NCBI GenBank assembly: GCA_037349105.1
Contig: JAYJMM010000089.1
Span: 1,240,001-1,304,000, forward strand
Direction: 5' to 3'
Source: Limnomonas spitsbergensis
Lineage: Eukaryota > Chlorophyta > Chlorophyceae > Chlamydomonadales
DNA length: 64,000 nt
In this document: piece by piece, positions 25,801-37,800 of the stretch
How the letters are laid out: every line of letters begins with the position of its first letter
Position numbering within the stretch: position 1 is the first letter of the stretch
Notes under the pieces: generated by a model
Seen by the model: the letters and a program-made list of their open reading frames with translations, nothing else
The model's database searches: none
What the model was told of the DNA's origin: nothing
Translations under genes and position numbers: made by a program

Positions 25801-28800
25801 TGGAGGGTGAGTGGCAAAGGGGGTGGGGTGATAACGGCAAAGGGGGTGGGGCCAAGATGGACCATGTGGCCAACCGGGTGTCTCTCGTAGATGTTGTGAA
25901 GGGTGAGTGGCAAAGGGGGTGGGGTGATAACGGCAAAGGGGGTGGGGCCAAGATGGACCATCTGGCCAACCGGGTGTCTCTCGTAGATGTTGTGGAGGGT
26001 GAGTGGCAAAGGGGGTGGGGTGATAACGGCAAAGGGGGTGGGGCCAAGATGGACCATGTGGCCAACCGGGTTTCTCTCGTAGATGTTGTGGAGGGTGAGT
26101 GGCAAAGGGGGTGGGGTGATAACGGCAAAGGGGGTGGGGCCAAGATGGACCATGTGGCCAACCGGGTTTCTCTCGTAGATGTTGTGGAGGGTGAGTGGCA
26201 AAGGGGGTGGGGTGATAACGGCAAAGGGGGTGGGGCCAAGATGGACCATGTGGCCAACCGGGTGTCTCTCGTAGATGTTGAGGACGGTGAGTGGCAAAGG
26301 GGGTGGGGTGATAACGGCAAAGGGGGTGGGGCCAAGATGGACCATCTGGCCAACCGGGTGTCTCTCGTAGATGTTGTGGAGGGTGAGTGGCAAAGGGGGT
26401 GGGGTGATAACAGCAAAGGGGGTGGGGCCAAGATGGACCATCTGGCCAATCGGGTGTCTCTCGTAGGGGTTGAGGAGGGTGAGTGGCCGATGGTGGGACA
26501 ATAGCGGCACCTGCTCGGGATCAGCCCATGCTGCACTGTTTCTTTGACCCTGTGTTAAGAAGCTCTGTTTAGGGATCAGGGTTAACGGTTCTTTTGAGGC
26601 TATGTTTAGGGTCTAGGGTTGAGGGGTCTCTTTAGGGCTATATTTAGGGTTGCAGGTTATATTTAGGGCTAGGCCCAGGGTTCTGTTTAGGGCTATATTC
26701 AGGGTTACGGGTTCTGTTTAGGGCTAGGTCCAGGGTTCTGTGTAGAACTTTATGTAGGGTCTGGGGTTGTGTTGATGACTTGGATTGCGGGATGCTTAGC
26801 AAGCACAACGGGAGGAAATGCATTTAGGCATTGCAACTACATGTCACTGCTTTGTTGTCATGAAGTGCAACATCATGCTTGGACTCATCTGAGTGTGAGG
26901 CTTGCCGCCAGGCCCTTCAAAACCTTTGGCGTTAGGAACACAAAGACAGCTTGGGTGCGCTTGTAGCCCTCGTCAGCAGCGGATAAAGGGCAAGCAGGAA
27001 CAGGTCGGCCAGCGCGATCGACAAGCCACATCATCTATCTGCTATGTTCAGGGAATACCACTATTCTTTGATATGAACCTGTCTGTCAGGGCCTGACATG
27101 CACCTAGTTTCAGGGGTAGGGTTTACGGTCATAAATCCTTAAACATTAATCCATATATCTGCTGTGCTCAGGGAAGACCACTATTCTTTGATATGAACCT
27201 GTCTGTCAGGGCCTGGCATGCACCTGCCAGGCAGACCAGTCAAACAGGGTGGTGACAAAATGTGCCCTGAAGATGAGCCAAGCGTCAATGAAACTGCAGC
27301 CTAGAATACGCCAAGGAAGCTCTTGTGCCCCAATGCTTATGGCCCATCACATGCCACTTACAGGACTTGAGGACGGGGATGTGGGGCCGGAGGACGAGCG
27401 TGTGCCATTGAAATGGCTGCCCATAATAAGTAAAACAACAGGCGCTTCGTTTTTGGCTCCAAACACTTAAAACCGCCAACCCTTACCCCTTAACTCTGGG
27501 GCCTCCACGCTCATGGCCCCTCCCCTGTCACGCACAGGACTAGAGGACGGAAATGTGCGCCGGCAGGACGAGCGGTGTGTGAAGCTGCAGTCCATCATAA
27601 ATTGAAAGCAGTCCATGAGAAGTAGCAGTCCAGGAGAAATAGCAGTCCAGGAGAAGTAGCAGTCCAGGAGAAGTAGCAGTCCAGGAGAAGTAGCAGTCCA
27701 GGAGAAGTAGCAGTCCAGGAGAAATAGCAGTCCAGGAGAAGTGGCAGTCCAGGTGAAATAGCACTCCAGGAGAAATAGCAGTCCAGGAGAAGTGGCAGTC
27801 CAGGAGAAGTAGCAGTCCAGGAGAAGTAGCAGTCCAGGAGAAGTAGCAGTCCAGGAGAAGTAGCAGTCCAGGAGAAGTAGCAGTCCAGGAGAAGTAGCAG
27901 TCCAGGAGAAATAGCAGTCCAGGAGAAGTAGCAGTCCAGGAGAAGTAGCAGTCCAGGAGAAGTAGCAGTCCAGGAGAAATAGCAGTCCAGGAGAAGTAGC
28001 AGTCCAGGAGAAGTAGCAGTTCAGGAGAAGTAGCAGTCCAGGAGAAGTGGCAGTCCAGGAGAAATAGCAGTCCAGGAGAAGTAGCAGTCCAGAAGAAGTG
28101 GCAGTCCAGGAGAAGTAGCAGTCCAGGAAAAAGAGCAGTTCAGGAGAAGTAGCAGTCCAGGAGAAGTAGCAGTCCAGGAGAAATAGCAGTCCAGGAGAAG
28201 TAGCAGTCCAGGAGAAGTAGCAGTCCAGGAGAAGTAGCAGTCCAGGAGAAGTAGCAGTCCAGGAGAAGTAGCAGTCCAGGAGAAAGAAGAAGAAACCTAA
28301 ACCCCTATCCTTAACTCTTCATCTTAAACCCTCACGCACTCCTAAACTTACAACCTTAAACCCTCACGCACTCACATAAATCTGGAGCTTAAGTGTCCAA
28401 GACCTGTCCCTTTCGTGTTTCACGATCAAGGATCACTACGTGCACATACCGGCAGACAAGCCGTGTGTCAATTACACTTCAGTCCAGAATAAGTAAAAGC
28501 AACTGTTAAACCTCTGCCCTTGACTTGAAACTCTGGCTGCTAAAAGCGCGGAACACTTAACCCTAAGCTCTGGAATCGCAATGTGCATGGCCTCTCCCTT
28601 GGGCTCTGTAGGGCAAAAAGAGGGCAACCTGCGCCCGGAGGACGAGCCGTGTGTTGAGCCGCCTTGGTACTCCGCCACCCTCCGGTGGGCACTGGACAGC
28701 GTGCCGTGGCAGCAGGCCGCCGAGCAGGCGGAGGCAGAGGCCCAGGCTGACCGGGTCCAAGCGAGGGCCCAGGCCGCACAGGCGCAAGCGGATGCCGGGG

Positions 28801-31800
28801 CCAAGGCGCGGGCAGAAGAGCGCAGGAGGTCGTACTTCGTCGATGAAGATGGGTGGGCGTTGCTGGTAGGTTACTGAATACCACCTTCTGGGTGTCCTAT
28901 GACCTTAACCCCAAATCCTTGGGAGTTTTACCCTCAAGCTGTTAGGGATACTGAGCACCGCCTGCCGAGTGCCCTTGACCCTTAACCCTGAACCTTTGGA
29001 CTATGAACCCTGAACCCTGAACCTTTGGACTCTGACCTTTGACCGATGCTGAACACCGCTTCCTGGGTGTCCTTAACCCATAACTCAAGACACAACTCAG
29101 AAGGGTGTTGGGTACTGAGCACCGCTTTTGGGTGTCCTAAACCCTGCTGGGTGTCCTAAACCCTGCTGGGTGTCCTAAACCCTGCTGGGTGTCCTAAACC
29201 CTGCTGGGTGTCCTAAACCCTGCTGGGTGTCATAAACCCTACTAGGTGTCCTAAACCCTGCTGGGTGTCCTAAACCCTGCTGGGTGTCATAAACCCTGTT
29301 GGGTGTCATAAACCCTGCTGGGTGTCATAAACCCTGCTGGCTGTCCTAAACCCTGCTGGGTGTCCTAAACCCTGCTGGGTGTCATAAACCCTGCTGGGTA
29401 TCATAAACCCTGCTGGGTGTCCTAAACCCTGCTGGGAGTCCTAAACCCTGCTGGGTGTCATAAACCCTGCTGGGTGTCATAAACCCTGCTGGGTGTCCTA
29501 AACCCTGCTGGGTGTCCTAAACCCTGCTGGGTGTCCTAAACCCTGCTGGGTGTCCTAAACCCTGCTGGATGTCATAAACCCTGCTGGGTGTCCTAAACCC
29601 TGTTGGGTGTCCTAAACCCTGTTGGGTGTCATAAACCCCGCTGGGTGTCATAAACCCTGCTGGCTGTCCTAAACCCTGCTGGGTGTCATAATCCCTGCTG
29701 GGTGTCATAATCCCTGCTGGGTGTCATAATCCCTGCTGGGTGTCATAAACCCTGCTGGGTGTCATAAACCCTGCTGGGTGTCCTAAACCCTGCTGGGTGT
29801 CCTAAACCCTGTTGGGTGTCCTAAACCCTGCTGGGTGTCCTAAACCCTGCTGGGTGTCATAAACCCTGCTGGGTGTCATAAACCCTGCTGGGTGTCCTAA
29901 ACCCTGCTGGGTGTCCTAAACCCTGCTGGGTGTCCTAAACCCTGCTGGGTGTCATAAACCCTGCTGGGTGTCCTAAACCCTGTTGGGTGTCATAAACCCT
30001 GCTGGGTGTCATAAACCCTGCTGGGTGTCCTAAACCCTGCTGGGTGTCCTAAACCCTGCTGGGTGTCATAAACCCTGCTTGGTGTCATAAACCCTGCTGG
30101 GTGTCCTAAACCCTGCTGGCTGTCCTAAACCCTGTTGGGTGTCATAAACCCTGCTGGGTGTCATAATCCCTGCTGGGTGTCATAATCCCTGCTGGGTGTC
30201 ATAAACCCTGCTGGGTGTCATAAACCCTGCTGGGTGTCCTAAACCCTGCTGGGTGTCCTAAACCCTGCTGGGTGTCATAAACCCTGCTGGGTGTCATAAA
30301 CCCTGCTGGGTGTCCTAAACCCTGCTGGGTGTCCTAAACCCTGCTGGGTGTCCTAAACCCTGCTGGGTGTCCTAAACCCTGCTGGGTGTCCTAAACCCTG
30401 CTGGGTGTCCTAAACCCTGCTGGGTGTCCTAAACCCTGCTGGGTGTCCTAAACCCTGCTGGGTGTCCTAAACCCTGTTGGGTGTCATAAACCCTGCTGGG
30501 TGTCCTAAACCCTGCTGGGTGTCCTAAACCCTGCTGGGTGTCCTAAACCCTGCTGGGTGTCCTAAACCCTGCTGGGTGTCCTAAACCCTGCTGGGTGTCC
30601 TAAACCCTGCTGGGTGTCCTAAACCCTGCTGGGTGTCCTAAACCCTGCTGGGTGTCCTAAACCCTGCTGGGTGTCCTAAACCCTGCTGGGTGTCCTAAAC
30701 CCTGCTGGGTGTCCTAAACCCTGCTGGGTGTCATGAACCCTGCTGGGTGTCCTAAACCCTGTTGGGTGTCATAAACCCTGCTGGGTGTCCTAAACCCTGC
30801 TGGGTGTCCTAAACCCTGCTGGGTGTCCTAAACCCTGCTGGGTGTCCTAAACCCTGCTGGGTGTCATAAACCCTGCTGGGTGTCCTAAACCCTGTTGGGT
30901 GTCATAAACCCTGCTGGGTGTCCTAAACCCTGCTGGGTGTCCTAAACCCTGCTGGGTGTCCTAAACCCTGCTGGGTGTCCTAAACCCTGTTGGGTGTCCT
31001 AAACCCTGCTGGGTGTCCTAAACCCTGCTGGGTGTCCTAAACCCTGCTGGGTGTCCTAAACCCTGCTGGGTGTCCTAAACCCTGTTGGGTGTCCTAAATT
31101 TTGATATCTGATTCCGATGTAGGTACTGACATCATGAGCACGGCCTGTTTGAACCAACGGGAGTCTGAAGCAGATGATTGAGAGGCAGAAGAGGAGGGAA
31201 TCCTGGCCGGACAAAATGTTGCTCAGCTGTAGATGAGGCTCCCTAAAGAAGTGGTCCCTGGCCTATCCTGCCCTGATTTTAAACTGTAGCTCCCAGAGCA
31301 TGCCATCAGCCTGTCGCAGGGGGAGGAGGACGAGAGCCCACGAGAGAGGCTTGCGAGAGGTAGAAGCAGAAACTGATGTAGCTGAAATGTAGCTGATGCT
31401 CACAGAAGCAAAAGTGATCCCCCTCTTGTTGCTTTAAAACCGCAGCTCCCGGAACATGCCAGCAGCCTGTCGGAGGAGGAGGAGGACGAGAGCCCACGAC
31501 AGAGGTTTGACAGGCGGAAGCGCAAGAGGCTCCAGGCCGGAAGGGGCTTGAACAGGAGCTTGGGTCGCGGGCCTGCCACCCCGTCCGCCGGGCAGCGAGG
31601 CGCTGCGACGTCGCCCTATCAGTCGCCCTTGTCCAAAATGGTGAGGCTGTTGCGACGCCGCAGACGTAACCACCTTATGTAGCAGTCATATCTGGTCAGG
31701 ACATGTCTTATAAATGAAGAAATACATACGGTACACAGAGAGGGTCGTGGATTGAGGCACCCGCCCATTTGTGGCCGACGCACGGGGCATGCTATACGAG

Positions 31801-34800
31801 TATACGACGGGATGTAAACAACTTAACAACCTTTTGTCTCTGACGCCTCCTGAACTGGTAGCGGTGTCGTACTCACTCAAGCCGGGCGTCCAGTTGCCTA
31901 CTTTTCCTCTTCATTCCTTTAACATTTTATTGTCAGCGACCACTTCATCATGTGCCCCTGTCCACCGCAATGAGTCATGCTCTGTCTCACATTGTGTTTA
32001 TTTTCTCTCCAGGAGCCCTTCAGTGGCACCGACCTGTCCGACCTGTCCGACCACGTCATCTTGTGTGGCTAGTAAGAGGGGGGAGGGGAGGAGGGGAGGA
32101 GGGGTGGAAGGCTATGAAGGGGGGAGAGGGGATAGTCAGGGGAGGGAGGGGGGAGGCTAGGGAGGGAGGGAGGGGGGGGCTAGGGAGGGAGGGAGGGGGA
32201 GGGGGCTAGGGAGGGGGAGGGGGCTAGGGAGGGAGGGGGGGGCAGGTAGGGAGGGAGCGGCTAGGGAGGGAGGGGGGGGGCTAGGGAGGGAGGGGGGAGG
32301 CTAGGGAGCGAGGGGGGGGGATAGGGAGGGAGGGAGGGGGGGGGGGGGGGGGGGGGATAGGGAGGGAGGGAGGGGGGGGCTAGAGGAGGGAGGGGGGAGG
32401 GGCTAGAGGAGGGAGGGGGGAGGGGGGCTAGGGAGGGAGGGGGGGGGGGGGGGGCTAGAGGAGGGAGGGGGAGGGGGGCTAGGGAGGGAGGGGGGAGGGG
32501 CTAGAGGAGGGAGGGGGGGGGCTAGGGAGGGAGGGGGGAGGGGCTAGAGGAGGGAGGGGGGGGGGGGGGGGCTAGAGGAGGGAGGGGGGAGGGGGGCTAG
32601 GGAGGGAGGGGGGGACTAGGGAGGGAGGGGAGGGGGCTAGGGAGGAAGGGGGGGGGGGGGCTAGAGGAGGAAGGGGGGAGGGGGGGGGCTAGAGGAGGGA
32701 GAGAGGAGGAGGTACCAGCGAGGGGATTACTGGTGATTAGGGCATTGACGTGCAATTATTATGCCTGGAAATATATGGAAATGTATGGAAATGTAAGGAA
32801 ATGTAAGGAAATGTAAGGAAATGTAAGGAAATGTATGGAAATGTATGGAGCATATGGGGCTGAGACTGGGACATGCAAGTGTATACATGGAGGGCATGTC
32901 CTGCACGAGATATGAAGTAGAAGGCAAGTCGAAATTGAGTGTTCGCCAATATGGAGCATATGGGCCGGGACAGGGACATGCTAGAGTGTAGATAGGGGGC
33001 GTGTTCTGTACATACAAGAGGTGAAGTCGAGTGCTGACTGCCAACCTGCCCTTTTTTACGCTGCTGCACAGCCAAAATTCATTCGTGGACTTTGCACGGA
33101 CCCTGTGCGCTATGTGGGGCGGCCGCCACCACCACCAGGCCGCGGCGCCGGCGGCGGCAGGCGCCCCCTCCTCCTCGGCGCCCCGATACACCTCGGCGGG
33201 CCTGCCACACCTGGTGCTGCTAGTCCCTGAAGCTCCGGACCCCGATGTACTGCTGGAGCTCCGCTCCATGGGGGGCGAAGCTGCGGGTGGCAGCGGGCTG
33301 AACACCGTGACGGTGGTGAGAGGATACCCCTCGGATGAGGATGCGCTGGCGAGGGCGAACGCGAGCAGGGCCAGGTGCGCGATGGGCGAAAAGGAGCTGG
33401 GCCAAGGATGGGCTGGGCGAGGCAACGGGTGGCAGCAGGTAGGGCCATGTGTCGGTCGTCACCCCCTGATGAGGATGCACTGGCGAGAGCAAACGCGAGC
33501 AGGGCCAGGTGCGCGATGGACATAAAGAAGCTGGGCCAAGGATGGGCTGGGCGAGGCGACGAGCAGCAGCAGGTATGGCCATGTGTCGGTGGTGAGGAGA
33601 TACCCCTCGGAGGATGATGCGCTGGCGAGGGCGAACGCGAGCAGGGCCAGGTGCGCGATGGGCAGAATGAAGCTGGATCAGTTGCATTCTGCACGACAAA
33701 ATTATGCTGGGTCGGGTGTGGAGGGGGTGACGGCGGGCGGCAGCAGGCAGGTCGCTTTGACTGCGGTCCAGGGCTCCCCTCCGGGCAGGAATTAGCCGAC
33801 TAGGGCGAGCGCGAGCCGGGCTAGGTATGGACTCAACAAACACCCATCACGGCTGGTATAGCTCGCCCTTCTCAGCTGCCGACGAGGGCAACATGCGCAC
33901 CCAGGCTGTTTTTTTGTGTAGTATTAGCGTCTCAGGTTTTCTAGGTTTGGGCGGCCGGACTCGCACCTTGTTAAGTCCCAGGAAAATAAAATAACAGGTC
34001 GGGCTAGCGAGGGCAAACGCAAGCCGGGCCGGGTGCGGGATGGGCGAAAATACGCCGGGTCTGGTATGGAGGCTGAGGCGGCAGGTGGCGGGCGGCAGGC
34101 GGCAGGTCGCTCGGACTGGCCCGGCTTCAAGGTCCTAGTTTAGGGTTTAGTTATTCGCTGGCTAGGGCGGATCAGAGTTAGGCCAAGTGTGGGCTTGACA
34201 CGCACGATAAGAGCCCAGTGTACGTCGGGCAGGCGAGGGTGAATGTATGGCGGGCCAGGGGCGTGGTGAGATGGGGGTTCAAGGGTCCCCTTCGGATGAG
34301 AAGATGCCCTGGTGAGGGCAAACGTGAGCAGGGCCAGACACAAGTGTTTATTTTAGGGTGATTCTGCTACATTTCAGCTACAGCGTGGCCTATGGGCACT
34401 GGAGTCTGGTGCAGCAGTTTCTGCTGCTAAGTCCTTTGGCCGTAGGCCGGTAATGTTTGGTCCCCACAGGCCCAGGGGTGGCCTCCCAGCGACCTGACAA
34501 GGTTAGACTGGAGCGCACTGAATACACACTGCCTGGCACGCGGCTGGGTCATCGGATGCAGGGCTCTTCCTCTCATCAGGAGGAGATTTGGCGCTTCTGG
34601 GGCTGTCAAAAAATGATAATCTAATGCTGAAATCATCAGTGTTGTTCTCCGTTCAGATGCCTGATTGCCTGGTGTGCCTTGCATGGGTGCATTGTCCTAA
34701 TGCACCAGGAGAAGGTTTGGCATTCCACAGACTTTTAAAAGCTGGACCCCAGGAACTTCAGTGCGTGTTGCATTTTATGGGATTAGGGTTTAGGATTAGG

Positions 34801-37800
34801 TTTTAGGGGTTAGGGGTAGGCTTAAGGGTTTAAGGATTAGGTTTAAGGGTTTAGGGTTTAAGTGGACCCCAGGAACTTCGGTATGTGTTGTATGCAGGTG
34901 CCTGGTGTACCTTGCATCGGCGCATCGTCCCCAGGGCTCGTCCTCTCAGGGGGTCGAGGAAGGCGCTCCGATGGCAGATTATGGAGCGACCAGCGGGGCG
35001 GCTGTGCTGGCGGATGCTGAGGCTCTACAGGCATGCTACCGGTGAGGCAAACAGAGGTGGATTGAGGGGGGAAACCGGTGCGAGTTATGGAGCGAGCTGC
35101 GGGGGGCTGGAAGGATACATTGATCTTGCCCTCCCCCCCCCTTAAGACCCCGAACGCCGTCTATGTGCTTTCAGGATTTAGGATTTGGGAAACATGTTAA
35201 CCCTGAACACCGACCCTATATTTCCTGTTGGAGGAGAACTCCTACATACAGCCCGTGCCTCCCCCCAGCCAAAAGGTTTCCCAGCTTTCTCGCCGCCATC
35301 CATGCCTTACAGAAAACTCTGGCTTTGTAGCCGGTATGGGCTCGTCTGGTGGAAGCCACTTCCTCTTCTCCTGACCCCTTAAAGACGTCCACTTCTTTCA
35401 GGGTGGGGAGACGCCTGCTGTTTTGCTGCGATCCCGGCATGACCGCTGCCTCATGTCCTCAACAAGAAGTTCCTTTAGCTATTATCCACGAACATCTTGG
35501 GTTTAGGGTTTAGGGTTTAGGGTTGGACTTTAAACCCTGAACACATTCCATGCCCTTCAGGATGGGGGAGAACTCCGGGTTTGCTGCTACGGCGGGCGCA
35601 TCTGGTAGCAGCCGCTTCCTTATGTCCGGCCCGTCGGGGCTCTGCGTCGAGACTGGTCCGCCCCACGTGGTGGTGGAGCTAGCTTTCACAAGCAGCGTCC
35701 GCTTCCTTCAACCCGGGCTTCTGCTCAAGGTGGGTGCATGGGGAGCTTATCAGGGGGGTTTAAGGGGGGGGGTAGACAGGTGCATGGGGAGCTTATCAGG
35801 GAGGGACATGGGGAGCTTATCAGGGGGGTTTAGGGGGGGGGTAGACAGGTGCGCGGGGAGCTTATCAGGGAGGGACATGGGGGGCTTATCAGGGGGGTTT
35901 AAGGGGGGGGTAGACAGGTGCGCGGGGAGCTTATCAGGGAGGGACATGGGGAGCTTATCAGGGGGGTTTAAGGGGGGGGTAGACAGGTGCATGGGGAGCT
36001 TATCAGGGAGGGACATGGGGAGCTTATCAGGGGGGTTTAAGGGGGGGGTAGACAGGTGCATGGGGAGCTTATCAGGGAGGGACATGGGGAGCTTATCAGG
36101 GGGGTTTAATGGGGGGGTAGACAGGTGCATGGGGAGCTTATCAGGAAGGGAGGGAGGGAGGGAGGGAGGGAGGGAGGCTGGCTTTCACACGTTGAGTCTG
36201 TATCCTTTAGTCGAGGCTACGGCTCTAGGTGGGTTGGAAGGTATGCGGTGTGACGGTAGCATGTGGTAGTGGAGCTAGCCTTCTTCAGTAATGTTCACGT
36301 CCTCCAGCATGGCCACTGTTTAAGGTTGGTAAAGGGGGTGAGGGGCTGGATTTCAAAGATGTCGCCCACTTCCTTAAGCCAAGTCTACGGCTGTAGGTGA
36401 GTAAGATGAATGGGAGGGAGCCTGCAGCTGTCAAAGGATCCGATCTTCCCTGTCGCCTACGCGTCCCTGCCACAGACACCGCCCTACTCTATATCTCTGC
36501 GAGCGGGAGCGAGCCCTCTGTGACACGCCAACGCGATCTGCAGAATCTGTTCACGGGTGGGCTGGCGGGTGTGTCGTGGACAGCACATGGGTATGTGATG
36601 CCGTGGAAATAAGTCAAACCTGTGCCTTTTAATGACGGTGTGTGTGTTGGAGCGTGTTTGTTGCAAGTGGTCATGGAGCTTGCCTTCTCCAGCAGCACAG
36701 GCTACCTCCAGCCAGGGCTACTGTCCAAGGTGGGTCAAGGTGGTGGACCTTGCAACAGCTGTACTGCCACACTGAAGCACTGTCTCAGTGTAGTACTGTA
36801 CTACTGTCGCAGTGTATTACTGTCACTCCCACTGTTGCTAGCTCCAGTTTGAGAGTACCTTTGGCATGGAGGCCGGCAAGGTGGTGGACCCCGGCCTACG
36901 TCACAGTGTAGTAGTGTCACACTGAAGTACTGACGTACTGAAGTACAATTGCTCCAACTGTTGCTGGCTCCAGGGTGAGAGTACGTTTGGCCTGGAGGCC
37001 TGCAAAGTGGTGGACCCAGGTCCACGCAACAGCTGGCTACAGAGGCAAGAAGTGGAGAAGGCAGCCGCGGCACAAGGGCTGGTAAGTGATGATGTGGCCA
37101 ACTGACCCTGGGATGGCTTTCGTTTTCTGAACCCTAAACCAGACTCCCCTAGCGCATGCGACAGCTGGCTATAGAAGCAAGAGGTGGAGAAGGCGACCAT
37201 GGCGCAAGGGCTGGTAAGTAACCAAAACGATTCCCTTTATTCATTGCTTGGGGACTGCGTCATGATAGGGAAAGAGGTGGGGAGGTCGGCCACGGCACAA
37301 CGGCTGGTGATTGACCCTGAAATTGCTCGCGGTTTTTTAACATTTTACCATGTCCCTCAGCCCACGCAATGACTGGCTTCAGAAGCAAGAGGAGGAGAAG
37401 GAGGCCGCAGCACGAGGTCTGGCGAGTGGCCATGGGATGCCTCGCGATTTCTTTATCCTTAAACATAACCACTGGCCCAGGCGATAGCTGGCTTCAGGTG
37501 TAAGTGGTGAAGTAGGCGGCCGTGACACAAGGGCTGGAAAGTGACTGCGGGGACTTGCTTTCTTTCTTTATTTATTTCATGGGGTTTGATTATTGATGAG
37601 GAACGATGTGGGAAGGGTGGTTGCAGCTCATGGGCTGGTGATTGACCCTGGGATGGCTGGGTATGTGTTACCCATAAGACCCTTGCTGAGGCAATAGCTG
37701 GCTACTGAGGAATGGGGTGGGAAGGGCGGCTGCAGCTCAGGGGCTGGTGAGCGACCCTGGGATGGCTCGCAATTTATAAATCCTGAACCCCTCGTCTGGG

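Noticed and set aside
17436..26504. Series of plus-strand open frames of 82-535 codons encoding a 32-residue repeat (VSLVDVVEGEWQRGW...)
   Set aside because: They are translations of the 96-bp intronic array, broken only by 23-bp inserts. They begin from exon 15 sequence but contain splice donors in every unit.
31286..31365. A separate exon encoding LPEHAISLSQGEEDESP
   Set aside because: A decayed 5'-edge copy of exon 17. Its acceptor reads tgtag and the frame soon ends in TAG.
33110..33843. Overlapping minus-strand frames of about 200 codons
   Set aside because: Antisense shadows of channel exon 19 and its GC-rich edge copies.
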